NCBI RefSeq assembly: GCF_004359215.1
Contig: NW_027152031.1
Coordinates: forward strand, 671,252-735,251
Length of the DNA stretch: 64,000 nucleotides
Direction of reading: 5' to 3'
Source: Bremia lactucae
Lineage: Eukaryota; Oomycota; Peronosporomycetes; Peronosporales; Peronosporaceae
The notes under the pieces: generated by a model
What the model was told of the DNA's origin: nothing
The model's database searches: none
Seen by the model: the letters and a program-made list of their open reading frames with translations, nothing else
Program-made: the position numbers and the translations under genes
Shown: positions 30,940 to 41,637 of the stretch, one piece after another
How positions within the stretch are numbered: position 1 is the stretch's first letter
Layout of the letters: every line of letters begins with the position of its first letter

Positions 30940-32231
30940 ATGACACCCAAACCAGGGTCGCCGACCATTGTCTGTTCCCTGAGGACGAGGAGCTCGTAGA
31001 CTATGAAAAGTCTTACTCGGTCTGAGGAAGTGTAAGGACACCTAAAACTAGCACACAACAGCATGAAGATGAGTCTCGTCAGGCTCCTAATCCGATCCCA
31101 GAACGTGATTTAGCGGATTCTATAACCGCATTGAGCAGAACACCGGGTCTGGAGGCGAATACAACAACGAACTCGCTCGATGAAGAGCAAGAGCAAGTTA
31201 TTCTCAGGAAGGAGCAAGCTCGTCTCCGGGCTGTGGTCCTTGCAAAAGCAAAAGCTCATAGTGATTATAGATTCACTATGAGTCGTGTGTTGTACGCGTG
31301 GGCTCCTGGACCAAGGCGACCACGCCGGAGGAGCTCGCCGCACACGCTGCTCTTAGTAAGCGAAACCTTACCCCCCCCTAATGTGACGCCACGTCAGTAT
31401 CTAGCGCGTCTGTGTGATTAAGCACGTGGTGCCTTTGTGACCTCTATGAGGAAAATTCTAATCATTTTATATCCAAACGAGTTGGAATCCGACAGCGAGG
31501 AATAGTTTCTTGAATGGGTACACCCGGCAACCACTCTTACGGATATATGGTAACTTAGAGACTCTGTCGATATGGTCGACGTTAGCTTAGAACGAAAACT
31601 CCGCTTTGATTTCCCAAAGCGGAAGGCCAAAAGCCAAAAAGGTGCGGCGTATCGACCGCATTACGATATACGGTCTAGCTAGCATTCTTGTGCTTCGGTT
31701 GGTTACGCAACCGTGATACAAGCCTCCTTAAGGCTGAGGATCCATTCATCTCCACCTCTATTGGTTCAAAGCATCGATTGAAGGAAGTTGACCCGGGCAC
31801 TGCGCTCAAAAACTTCAACGGCGTACGGGGAATGTTGCCGAGGAGGAATCTTGTACTCTCAACAGTTTTTGAACGGCACGTCACCAGATAATGGAATCGA
31901 CCTTTGCGACGACGTCGCTTCAGAAGTCTCTCGACGTAAAACTAAAGGTTCCCTGCTCGTCGGGTAACGCAGGAGAGGGCGGAATATCGGTGACGTCTGT
32001 GTTGGCGTTAAGGCACGAGGTGCAACTTCTCTGTGAGAATCTTACTCGAACGGAGCGTACCCTTGGCGAAGTCCAAGAACGTCTGTTGACATGACGCATT
32101 ATCACCTCGCTTAGAAGGCCAGCTAGACCTTCTGATGAGAATGCAGCAATCTGCAGCGCAGCCGACTTACTCGCCGCGAGCGCCTTCCAATCCACATGTG
32201 AGGGGTCCCAATAGGGCTTGTGTAAGTCAAC
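30940..32231 (+). pseudogene. Antisense reading region of family B (B3)
   Basis: ATG 30940 aligns with the B1/B4 starts, but a TAG interrupts within 25 codons. Matching blocks follow: SLDEEQEQVILRKEQARLRA (31180-31240), KAKAHSDYRFTM, then HEVQLLCENL near 32016 and LEGQLDLLMRMQQSA near 32115-32160. This copy preserves the C-terminal helical block best. Broken by several stops. Confidence 0.45.
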
Positions 32232-33323
32232 GTAGAGCACTACGTGTGTACGCAGCTTACGTAGAAGTTTCGCGTATACGCTAGGCTCTTCTCGGCCACA
32301 ACCGTAAAAGGTTCAATAAGCGCGGACGCAAGTTGGTCTTAAGACCGCAGATACTATGTTTGTAAATAGAATTTTAGCATTAGGTCATACTCGGTCACCG
32401 ATTTCATAATAGTTAATACAGGTTCTGCCTTTCATCCGCTTGTTTTTTTTGTTTGTCGTGGCTATCAGCTATTGCATCCCGCACATGTCGTAAGACATTT
32501 AATCGCGTTGCAAGAAACTGACTAACCTGTTTCTTAACCGTTATTGGGCTGATATCAGCAAGTCGATCTGCTATCTATCCCGCACCAAGTCCTGAACCAC
32601 GGAGTGGTAGCGTTAATGGAACGCGTGGGTGTATGGGACCGTTCACGTTGAACGGAGTATAGCCGGTAGAGGTATGCACTGCATTGTTGAACGCAAGCTC
32701 AACACCGGGAGCATTGTGCACCAGCACGTTGGCGTCAAAGCACACACGCTCCGCGGAACGTCTTCAATGACGCGACTAACACGCTCAGTCTGACTATCGG
32801 TCAGAGGCTGATCCACCGCAGACATGTCCAATCTGGTGCCAAGCTTTTGTAAGATCGATTTCCAGAACGCGGGGCCTCTATCAGAAACAATTGCTACTGG
32901 CAACCCGTGTTGACTAAACACACGATCAATAAATAGCCTTGCTCTACCTTTACCATCGATGATACCTGGCACAGCCGCTATATAAGCCATTTTGCTTTAA
33001 CAAAGCCCGTATTACGGGCCTCATTTTTCGGTAGGTTTAACCAAAATCCATACTGATGGACTCCTAACACCCACTGACAAGCAGTGCCGTTGCATGTGCC
33101 GTAACCCGTTGGCAAGTTTCACATGTGCGGACATAGGTGTTTACCAATTCATAGTATTTTGGGCCATTAATAACTCTGGCTCACGGAGCCGTAGACTATT
33201 CTCGACCGAGATGACCACTAAAACACACGATATATGTGCCTCACAGAGGATTTGATACTTAAGGTCCTCATCGTGATGAACCACGATGCGCTGGAGATCC
33301 GCGGCATCAGTCGAATTGAACAA
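31920..33323 (-). pseudogene. Family B integrase, broken (B3)
   Basis: Zinc-module remnant 33323-33141, catalytic core 32990-32643 (AIVSDRGPAFW in place of SDRDPRF, then DSQTERVSRVIEDV), GPY/F-like end 32240-32180 (YVDLHKPYWDPSHVDWKAL). The second catalytic Asp context is altered and the frames are broken. Confidence 0.7.
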
Positions 33324-33499
33324 AGCCCCTTGTCGGTAGAATATAATGTAAGGTTGCTCTCAATCGCTCAATCGAGCCGAAAATATAATGTTTTTAGAAC
33401 TCCTTGCTGCCAAGAGCGCAAAGCAAAGCCACGACATCCGTGGCATATGTCGAACGGATTTAGTCATCGATCGGCGACGTCGCGGTTGTCACATGAGCA

Positions 33500-34060
33500 A
33501 GCTCATAATCTAATATGCGTGATAACGCATCTGCCAAATCATTTGCTTTCCCGGCTTATACTTGACGTCAGAGTTATACCCGGCAAAGAAATAAAGCCAT
33601 CTAGGCATTTTCTGTGAGAGATGAGGCGACTGATCGCGGGCGTTAAGACGCATGATCTATATATTGCACGAAAGGCTTCAAGCCCACTAGATTTACTCTG
33701 AATAATTTGGTAAGAGCATACTTCATCGCACGTATCTTTTGTCATGAATAAAATTAATTTTTTCTGCAGCGTTAAGCTTTCTAGACTCGAACGCAGTTAC
33801 GCGTGTCCGTCCATCTTAATCTGTTCGAAACAGAGCACTACCGATGGCAAAATCAGAGCGTCACAGATGACACTGAATGGCCGATTAGGATTTGGCAGAG
33901 CCAAAATCGGAGCATGAATGAGACTATCCTTAACTGCTATAAAAGCATCACTTTTGGTGCTTGTCCAGCACCAATCTCTATCCTTTTAAGAAGATTGGAT
34001 AATAGGCGAGCAATATCAGCGTATTTTTCGCTGTAGTTGTGCAAGTAGTTGGCTAGACCA
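33500..34060 (-). pseudogene. Family B RNase H, broken (B3)
   Basis: Homologous to 6750-7250 of B1. Short open pieces only. Confidence 0.55.
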
Positions 34061-34549
34061 CTTTTGTAAATCCTTTTAATTTTTAAGAACTGGCCAATCA
34101 ACTATGGCTTTTATCTTAGCAGGATCTGCTCTAAGGCCTCACTTATCAATAAAGCATTCTAGAAAAGGATCTTCTTCTGCACCAAAGATGTATCCAGAAG
34201 CGTTTGCATATAGCTCATTTGTGCGCATGCATTCGAGCATGGCTCGCAAATGAGCGATGTGGTTTTCCACATCCGACCGGCCTTGCTTGTACGACTGTGG
34301 ATAGAAATGTTATCAGCTGTGCATAGCCTCGATAAGGAACGGTCGCTCACGACGAGTAAAAGTAGCCGGGGCACCGGAAAGTCTTTGTGGCTTTACCAAC
34401 CACTCACATAGCATGCCGCTTAGAGAGCTAACCGCGGTAAGCGGGATGTCACTAGCTCGCATGAACAACTTATAAAACCATGGACTAAGTCGAGCGCACT
34501 TTACATTGTACATCCCACCATATTGTTCTGAAGAGCATATTTTCTAGAA
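34060..34549 (-). pseudogene. Family B RT, C-terminal part (B3, left half)
   Basis: Palm/thumb portion homologous to 7310-7740 of B1. The YFDD region near 34310 is disrupted. The RT is cut at 34554 and continues at 48361, where the B1-like sequence AATGGGGGT resumes. Confidence 0.7.
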
Positions 34550-34554
34550 ATAGG

Positions 34555-34976
34555 TGTAATGGGGTGTATCGTTACTTGTAATAAACACTTAAAGGTTGAT
34601 AATATGAGGATATTACTTTAAGAAGTAATGCTCAGAAATCTTATCCATAAATAGATATAGGCCATTATATCTATTTATCCCGCAGACGAATTAACTGTAG
34701 ATGTAAATAAAAGAGAGAGACAGATAAAAAAGATAAGATTTCAATTGCATGTTTAGTATTGGTTTATAATTAAGTTAGAGTTAACAGATAGAAAGAAGAG
34801 ATACTTAATTATATTAATACATTTTTCATTTAACCCTCTTTAAGCTAGTTACCTTAAAGAGAAGTCTTCCTCTGCACGTACTAGTGTACGTGAAATAACG
34901 TAAGGCACCACTCGCAACTGAAGCAGTGCGAAGTGGACTTGTACTGAAGCAGTACAAGCCGTAGTGCCCTGTAACA
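34555..34976 (+). repeat. Family C LTR (5' LTR of C1)
   Basis: 422 bp, TGTAATGGGGTG...GCCCTGTAACA, followed by primer-binding site and gag. Near-identical inverted counterpart of 30285-30732. Confidence 0.9.
34875..34958. other. Three consecutive hairpins before the family C primer site
   Basis: Stem 1: CACGTAC/GTACGTG (34875-34892). Stem 2: CACTCGCA/TGCGAAGTG with one bulged A (34909-34935). Stem 3: CTTGTACTG/CAGTACAAG, loop AAG (34938-34958). CTGAAGCAG occurs at the apex of both stems 2 and 3. The same set ends every family C LTR in the window. Confidence 0.65.
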
Positions 34977-34978
34977 CC

Positions 34979-34987
34979 TGGTAGCAC
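34979..34987 (+). other. Primer-binding site, family C (C1)
   Basis: TGGTAGCAC two bases after the 5' LTR. Confidence 0.55.
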
Positions 34988-35026
34988 TTTGTAGTCCGTC
35001 CAAGGACCACGTTTCCTTCACCTAAC

Positions 35027-35329
35027 ATGGACATGTTAGATGATAGTGGGAGATTGCTGCTGCTGATCCTGCTCCAAAGTACGCATCCCGTTTCGCGTAA
35101 AAGCTACTCCTTTCTAAGTGACATAGAAAAGACTGCGGTCGAACGAATGAGTTCGACCGTAGAAAACGATGCCATCTTGGCAATGCTGTCCAATTTGGAC
35201 AGAGATGCCCTCCATTCAGCCATCGCCAAATTCATAAAACATGAACTTGACGAGATGAAGGAGAAGGTAGCCTTGCTGAATCAGCAAGGCTCTCAACAGG
35301 CAGACCTGTTGAATTTACAACAGGTATAG
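35027..35329 (+). CDS. Short ORF in frame before gag (C1)
   Basis: 100 codons beginning MDMLDDSGRLLLLILLQS and ending TAG at 35327-35329. The gag ATG at 35345 is in the same frame (318 bp from this ATG). Rich in hairpins on the DNA level (35136-35159, 35186-35202, 35269-35291, 35293-35312). Likely a gag N-terminal extension or leader ORF; function unknown. Confidence 0.5.
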   Translation: MDMLDDSGRLLLLILLQSTHPVSRKSYSFLSDIEKTAVERMSSTVENDAILAMLSNLDRDALHSAIAKFIKHELDEMKEKVALLNQQGSQQADLLNLQQV

Positions 35330-35344
35330 ACCCCTGTACCTGGG

Positions 35345-36552
35345 ATGACGCAAACGCGTCGTCCCGAAACCTTAAAGATTGACATCTCTAAGTATAGAGG
35401 AGTCAAAGAAGACTCCCTCTTGAGATGGTTTGTCGAGTCTGACGATGCCATAAGGGCACGTCACATCGTCGACGAGCAAATGCAAGTCGCATTCGCTCAA
35501 TCAAATTTGGCAGGTCGTGCCAAAACTTGGGCATTGGGCCTTAAGTTGCGCGACCCATACGTCTTTGGGTCACTAGAGGCTTTTAAAGCCCGGCTCAAAC
35601 AGACGTTTGAACCGCCAAGGGCTGAGTTCAGAGCTCGTTCAGAGCTTCTGAAACTCAAGCAAGGCAAGCGTGATGTTCACGCATATGCCCAGCACATACG
35701 ACTCTTAGCGAGTTGTATNNNNNNNNNNNNNNNNNNNNNNNNNNNNNNNNNNNNNNNNNNNNNNNNNNNNNNNNNNNNNNNNNNNNNNNNNNNNNNNNNN
35801 NNNNNNNNNNNNNNNNNNNNNNNNNNNNNNNNNNNNNNNNNNNNNNNNNNNNNNNNNNNNNNNNNNNNNNNNNNNNNNNNNNNNNNNNNNNNNNNNNNNN
35901 NNNNNNNNNNNNNNNNNNNNNNNNNNNNNNNNNNNNNNNNNNNNNNNNNNNNNNNNNNNNNNNNNNNNNNNNNNNNNNNNNNNNNNNNNNNNNNNNNNNN
36001 NNNNNNNNNNNNNNNNNNNNNNNNNNNNNNNNNNNNNNNNNNNNNNNNNNNNNNNNNNNNNNNNNNNNNNNNNNNNNNNNNNNNNNNNNNNNNNNNNNNN
36101 NNNNNNNNNNNNNNNNNNNNNNNNNNNNNNNNNNNNNNNNNNNNNNNNNNNNNNNNNNNNNNNNNNNNNNNNNNNNNNNNNNNNNNNNNNNNNNNNNNNN
36201 NNNNNNNNNNNNNNNNNNNNNNNNNNNNNNNNNNNNNNNNNNNNNNNNNNNNNNNNNNNNNNNNNNNNNNNNNNNNNNNNNNNNNNNNNNNNNNNNNNNN
36301 NNNNNNNNNNNNNNNNNNNNNNNNNNNNNNNNNNNNNNNNNNNNNNNNNNNNNNNNNNNNNNNNNNNNNNNNNNNNNNNNNNNNNNNNNNNNNNNNNNNN
36401 NNNNNNNNNNNNNNNNNNNNNNNNNNNNNNNNNNNNNNNNNNNNNNNNNNNNNNNNNNNNCGTATGCCAAAAAGGGCAACGGTCGCGGATCCGACGTTGT
36501 TGCGAAATCGCAACAGCGAGGCGGACCGCCAAAAAATGGACGGGGTCAGTAG
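35345..36552 (+). CDS. gag: Family C gag, interrupted by assembly gap (C1)
   Basis: The 5' part, 35345-35718, is open and almost identical to C2 gag (capsid helices, VHAYAQHIRLL). The gap 35719-36460 hides the middle. The 3' part, 36461-36552, reads YAKKGNGRGSDVVAKSQQRG and ends TGA-like after GRGQ, in a frame that typically follows a CCHC knuckle. The zinc knuckle itself is not visible. Whether the two sides belong to one copy is uncertain. Confidence 0.6.
35719..36460. other. Assembly gap, 742 N
   Basis: Begins at exactly the same base of gag (after GCGAGTTGTAT) as the gap in C2 reaches on its right side, which suggests a repeat boundary in the assembly. Confidence 0.95.
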
Positions 36553-36602
36553 GGGCGCAACGCCCTACTGATCCAGCAACCTCAAGAGAATTTGCAAATC
36601 TC

Positions 36603-37121
36603 TTGACTAAAGTTGCTCCAGACACACAATCATTATGTGTCTCTGCACCTGGTGATGAGGTATCCCTCATCACCTTGAAATTAAAAGTGACAAATGATTT
36701 GTCACTTAGAGCCCTAGTGGACTGTGGAGCGTCGAATAACTTTATTCGTCGCCAGTCGCTAGAGGGTCGTAGGCTCAAATATGTTGGGCGCGACATCCCT
36801 CCAACGAGGATGACGGTGCGTCTAGCGACAGGCGCATCGATAACAGTGATGATACGCGTAGTGAAATTTCACTACACGTTAAGAGATTTACAGTATGATG
36901 ATGATTGCATCGCACTGGATTTGGATGACAAATTTGATGTCATCCTAGGTTTACCTTGGCCCAGAAAGTATGAGCCAAGAATCAGGTGGCAGCATCGATC
37001 CGTAAAGATGCCTGCCACTCGTTCATCAGATGGCCATCTGATGATGGTCTTGGAGCGTCCACAAGCGTGTGGATGTACTACGACTGAGTGCGATGGTTTC
37101 ACTTGTGGTACGGGTCGTTAG
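36603..37121 (+). CDS. Family C aspartic protease region (C1)
   Basis: 172-codon open frame with a retropepsin-like fold pattern: LRALVDCGASNNFIRRQSLE (D-C-G in place of the usual D-S/T-G, a variant found in other Ty3/Gypsy proteases), VRLATGASITV, then the second lobe LDLDDKFDVILGLPWPRKYEP and IRW. Best-preserved protease in the window. The frame ends at 37121; the start chosen is the first ATG and the true boundary is inside a Gag-Pol precursor. Confidence 0.75.
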   Translation: MTKVAPDTQSLCVSAPGDEVSLITLKLKVTNDLSLRALVDCGASNNFIRRQSLEGRRLKYVGRDIPPTRMTVRLATGASITVMIRVVKFHYTLRDLQYDDDCIALDLDDKFDVILGLPWPRKYEPRIRWQHRSVKMPATRSSDGHLMMVLERPQACGCTTTECDGFTCGTGR

Positions 37122-37503
37122 TACGACTGCACAAGATCACAGTGTGATTACCAATCCACCTGTGTAGTCAGCTGCCGGTGGCTGTGCTAATGCAGGCAGC
37201 GCCGACGGTCCACCACTCGAAGAAGTCGAGTGGATTGAGACATTAGTGTACGCCTGGCGGGCGACAATCAAGGAGTATACCGGTTGCCCCAAAGGGACAA
37301 CACGATGATCCTAGGTCGAGTAGAGAGTCGACCGTAGAGGACCCGACTGTGATAGCGCAATCACACTCGGAAGACGTTGAGGGAAGAGGTCCCCACGTAC
37401 TTGAGGAGAAATCTCCTCAAATAGTTGAAGTTACTAGACTTCTAGATCCCGAGGATTTAATCCCTCGGCAGCCTGTGGATAAATCCCAGGAAAAACCGAG
37501 ACA
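37122..37503 (+). pseudogene. Family C protease-RT linker (C1)
   Basis: Spacer equivalent to the linker of other copies. Interrupted by stops; no domain recognised. Confidence 0.45.
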
Positions 37504-38604
37504 TTGAATGTCTTTGTTAATGACGGATCCAGAGTAGGCGCTTATACTCTTGATCTGTATGCGCCTCCGAAGTTAACTTCGGAGATAACTCAATTACCAA
37601 CCTTAGAACCCAAGCGGTTCTTGAGAAAGATCTGCATAGTGGTAAAATCAAGTAGCTGCGTGCTTGTCACAGAGGACGAATACGTAACCTATATTCGGCC
37701 AGCAGTAATTTTTGCAGAGAACGAACGATTGAGAGAGATACTGCTCAATCGTGGGAGTCACTTAAGACAAATCCCTTTACACAAGGATTTGATTAAATTC
37801 AGGGGTGTATTCTCTTAAACAATGCAAGTCACATAAGGATGAAGGCACTCGACATGGGATCGAGCTAAAACCGGGCTCGTAGTACTGTGTCATGAAGCAG
37901 TGGCCACTGCCTCGTGAACAAGTACTTGCGATCGATAAATTTTTATCAATCGATTCAAAGCGGGCCATGTGAGGGAGCCAACCTCCCTACATAGCTCTTC
38001 GACCTTCTGTGTGCGAAAGGCCACAGGAGGGTGGCGGATACTGCACGCATTCATTAAACTGAATGCTGCAACGGTACCGGATCAAACGCCGATACCTAGA
38101 AAAGACGTAACACAGATGATATGTCTAAAAGTACCATCTTTCGTCTATGGATCTGATGAAGGGATTTTCTAGATTCTTATGCGTAAACGCGACAACCCGT
38201 ACACAGCAGTGAGCACTCCCAGCGGGATGGTCTGGGAATGGCTAGTAATGCCACAGGGGCTTAGTAACGTCCCTGCAACATTCAACAGATTCGTAACGAA
38301 GCTGTTGAGACCGGTGCGGGAATTTGCGCCGAGTTATTTTGACGATGTATTCGTCCATAGCCGGGCCATGGACAGAAGGCGGATGTGGAAGTTCATAAAA
38401 CTTACGTTCGTCAGCTTCTACACTTGCGAAAGCATAAGTTGTACGCAAATCTCAAGAAGTGAATATTCGCTGCAAGCAAAATACCACGTTTTGGTAGCAT
38501 CGTCGGTAAACACGGCGTGTGCCCTGATCCCGAAATTATCAACTCAATTACCGACTGGCCAGTTCCAGTCGATGTCAAGGGACCAAGAAAGTTCCTTGGA
38601 TTAG
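37504..38604 (+). pseudogene. Family C reverse transcriptase, broken (C1)
   Basis: The N-terminal extension 37504-37818 is open. Fingers and palm follow in changing frames: QWPLPREQVLAIDKF, STFCVRKATGGWRILHAF (37990-38060), TAVSTPSGMVWEWLVMPQGL (38200-38260), and an intact catalytic box YFDD at 38335-38346 followed by VFVHSRAMD. A frameshift just after it (near 38375) destroys the thumb reading. Stops lie near 37815 and 38170. Confidence 0.8.
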
Positions 38605-39150
38605 CGGCGTACGTGCAAAAGTACTTCCGCAATTATGCCGGGATGACAGTTCATCTCTCTCGTCTCTTGAAAAAGACGAAAAATGGTCATGGGACGCTGA
38701 TTGTCAGCGTTCCTTTGAGGGTATCAAGCAAAGCTTAATAAAATCGCCAATGATGGCAATTGCAAACCACCAACCTTTTTTATTTGGTCTGTGGCGCCAG
38801 CAATTTTGCTATTGTCTGTGCGTTAATGCAATATGACACAGACGGCGCAGAGCGCGTCGTCTGTTAATAATCGCATCAGCTGCAACCAGCTGAACGCAAT
38901 TACCCAGTGCATGACAAGGAACTTCTTGCAACGAAATATGCACTGGCTAAGTTTAGGGTCTATCTCCTCGGAGATAGACCGCTCATCGTATGTACGGACC
39001 ATGCGTCGTCACGGCCGTAAATAGCCCACACCTCTCGCATAGAATGGCGAGGTGGCTATCCTTCTTCGCGGAGTATAATTTCTTTGTGGAATATAAACCA
39101 GGACGACTACGTGTCGTCGCTGATACGTTATCACGCCGACCTAATTTCGA
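38517..39150 (+). pseudogene. Family C RNase H, broken (C1)
   Basis: ITDWPVPVDVKGPRKFLGLA (connection) at 38540-38610, then RNase H blocks in several frames, ending in an open piece VVTAVNSPHLSHRMARWLSF, FAEYNFFVEYKPGRLRVVAD at 39000-39130. Confidence 0.7.
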
Positions 39151-39159
39151 GCCGGCTGC

Positions 39160-40987
39160 GCATTCCAACAGTGAAAATAAATTCACTGTTGTAACACTGA
39201 TTTCAAGTATTCCGTCATCAACCTTGTTTGATGACATAAAGAAAGCCTACGTAGAAAATAAGGACCTTCTGAGCTTAATGGATCATCTGATGAATCCATC
39301 CGATAAATTTTTAAAATATTTACCGGCTTTATATCGATCGCCCTACGATCGATACACAACACGCAACGGCTTATTGTATTACACAGCCGTTGCCGGCGAC
39401 ACTCCACGTGTCGTCGTCCCAACTCGCAATGATTTGCGCTTGCGCATCATGTATGAGTGTCACGATGCAGAACAAGTGGGCATCGTGGACGTGAGAAAAC
39501 TTATCTCACAGTAAGTCGCGACTTATACTAGCCCCGCCAGTATCAGTTCGTGCGCAAGTACATTCGTGCTTGCGAGGTATGTCAAAGGGTGAAGCCTAGC
39601 CCTTCATCCCGTGCACCCCTCCAATCTCTACCACTGCCGGCAGAATGTTGGCAGTCCGTATCTTGGACTTCGTTTTCGGATTTCCCGAAGACGATCACAA
39701 AAACAATGGAATCCTTCTTTTTGCAGACAGATTCAGAAGATTGTACATCTTGTTGCATACCAAAGTCAATCACGGCTCCGGGCTGTGCCCGTGTCTGTAT
39801 CGACACGGTTTTCAGACCCCACGGTTTACCCCGTGAACTGGTCTCCGATAGAGATCCACGGCTCACGCTGAGGTTTTGACAATTCGTGTTTTGATCTCTC
39901 GGGACACGGCTGACTATGTCAACTTCTGATCATCAGAGACAGATGGTCAGACGGAACGCATAAATCGCGTACTCGAAGAGATTGTTTGAAATTACGTCCA
40001 ATCGTATCCGAATTGGAGCGAGTTTTTACCGATGGTCAAATTCGCCATCAATAATTCGGTGCATGCGTCTACATCGCAAACACCGTTCTTCTTGAATGGC
40101 TTACGTCATCCTCGCATACCCACCCAATTAAAGGGATCCTCCAGTTTGAAAAGGGGGTGGACTCGCACGAGCAAAAACCATTTCTGGCTCATGCTCATCA
40201 CGCGTCGAAGTTAACAACGACGTGAATGATGTCGATGTCGAAGCAATCGACACCGAAGATGAGAAAACTCTAATGGCAGTGCGCACAAAGCGCACTGAAA
40301 AGGACAACACAAATGAGTTAGCAGAGGAATTTCTGCTGACTCGAGAATCAGTAATCCGTTTCGTACAGGATTCCATTGCTAATGCAGTGGACCGTCAGAA
40401 ACGGAACGCAGACAAACATGGAAGAGCAAATGTTCTTTCATTTCAAAGTAATGACCTAGTACTACTCTCTACGGGAAACTTACCTAAGCGTGTAGTCACT
40501 AATGTGGGGAGCAGTAAACTTACTACCCAACTTCATTGAGCTTTTCCGTGTACTGCATCGCAGAGGCAATGCGTACACAATAGAATTGCCGCGTAGGGTG
40601 CGAACGCATCCTACGTTTTACGGTGGTAGGCTCCGCCCGTACCATTATTACGCGGTTTCTTCCGAGGACGGATCTGACCACCCTTTTCAAGAATCCCTAA
40701 AAGATTCTTGTGGTCACGAACCAGATTCTCATGTTAAATCTGGAGTTTCTCATGTCGGGTCCGAAGATCCTCAAAACCGCGATGAGAGGACGACCGCTCA
40801 TCACGAAAAGCGTGATATTTCCGTTTGTATTCCAACATGGAGTACGCACTCTTCGAACGGTCTTCCAACCGTTCGATATAGTGAGCATGCAGCGTCTGCT
40901 CAACGAGCGACGCTTACCGCGCTCGTGATCAAGTCCCTCCTCCAATTCATGGAAGAAGTGATCAAGTTTGTCGATCTTCAACTCTAG
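39160..40987 (+). pseudogene. Family C integrase, broken (C1)
   Basis: The linker is open to 39514 (LRLRIMYECHDA). Zinc module C-terminal part CEVCQRVKPSPSS at 39570-39610. Catalytic core in several frames, with ELVSDRDPRLTLRF near 39840-39870. FAINNSVHASTSQTPFFLNG at 40038-40098. GPY/F module HRRGNAYTIELPRRVRTHPT near 40555-40615. The linker to the chromodomain is open to 40987. Multiple frameshifts. Confidence 0.75.
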
Positions 40988-41029
40988 ATCTCACACATGG
41001 GTCGGATCTAATTTTCCCTTCTCTGCCAC

Positions 41030-41192
41030 AACCATTGGTGAATTCCCACGGTGGTCAACGTTTCCTTTTGGAGTGTATTCAAAACCGCCGTGATGTGAAG
41101 GGGCAGCGAACGAGTTATCTTGTTCGCTGGAGCGGTTATCTACCTTCACATGACAGCTGGGAGCCTCGTTCCCAGCTGGTTGTTGACGTGAG
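41030..41192 (+). pseudogene. Family C chromodomain (C1)
   Basis: RFLLECIQNRRDVKGQRTSY followed by LVRWSGYLPSHDSWEPRSQL: all aromatic-cage positions of the motif Y..RW.GY....WEP are present. Cut at its C-terminal flank by a solo LTR. Confidence 0.85.
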
Positions 41193-41637
41193 TGTAACGC
41201 GGGGTATTGTTAGCTGAAATTAACACTTAAGGTTGTTAACTAACATATTATCTAAAAGGTGGATAATATTTGGAGAATTTTACTTTATATAGTAATGCTC
41301 GGAAATCTTATCCATAAATAGGTATAAGCCGTTATATCTATTTATCCCGCAGACTAATCAGCTGCAAACGTAAATAAAGAGAGAGAGACAAACAGATTAA
41401 ATTCCAATCGCATGCTTAGTATTAGTTTATAATTAAGTTAGCATCAACAGGTAGAAAGAAGAGAAACTTAATTATTAATACAGTTTTCATTTAACCCTCT
41501 TTAAGGTAGTTGTCTTAAAGAGAAGTCTTCCTCTGCACGTACTAGTGTACGTAAAGTGACGTAAGGCACCACTCGCAGTTGAAGAAGTGCGAAGTGGACT
41601 TGTACTGAAGCAGTACAAGTCGTAGTGCCCCGTTACA
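41193..41637 (+). repeat. Nested solo LTR, family C
   Basis: 445 bp, TGTAACGCGGGG...GCCCCGTTACA. The right flank TTGAG and left flank GTGAG match in 4 of 5 bases. In C3 the uninterrupted site reads GACGTTGAGGGCC (about 46694), so this is a later insertion reduced to one LTR by LTR-LTR recombination. Confidence 0.85.

Noticed and set aside
37822..37968. Small frames in the RT of C1 considered as separate genes
   Set aside because: They align with fingers-domain blocks of the other RT copies and are frameshift products.
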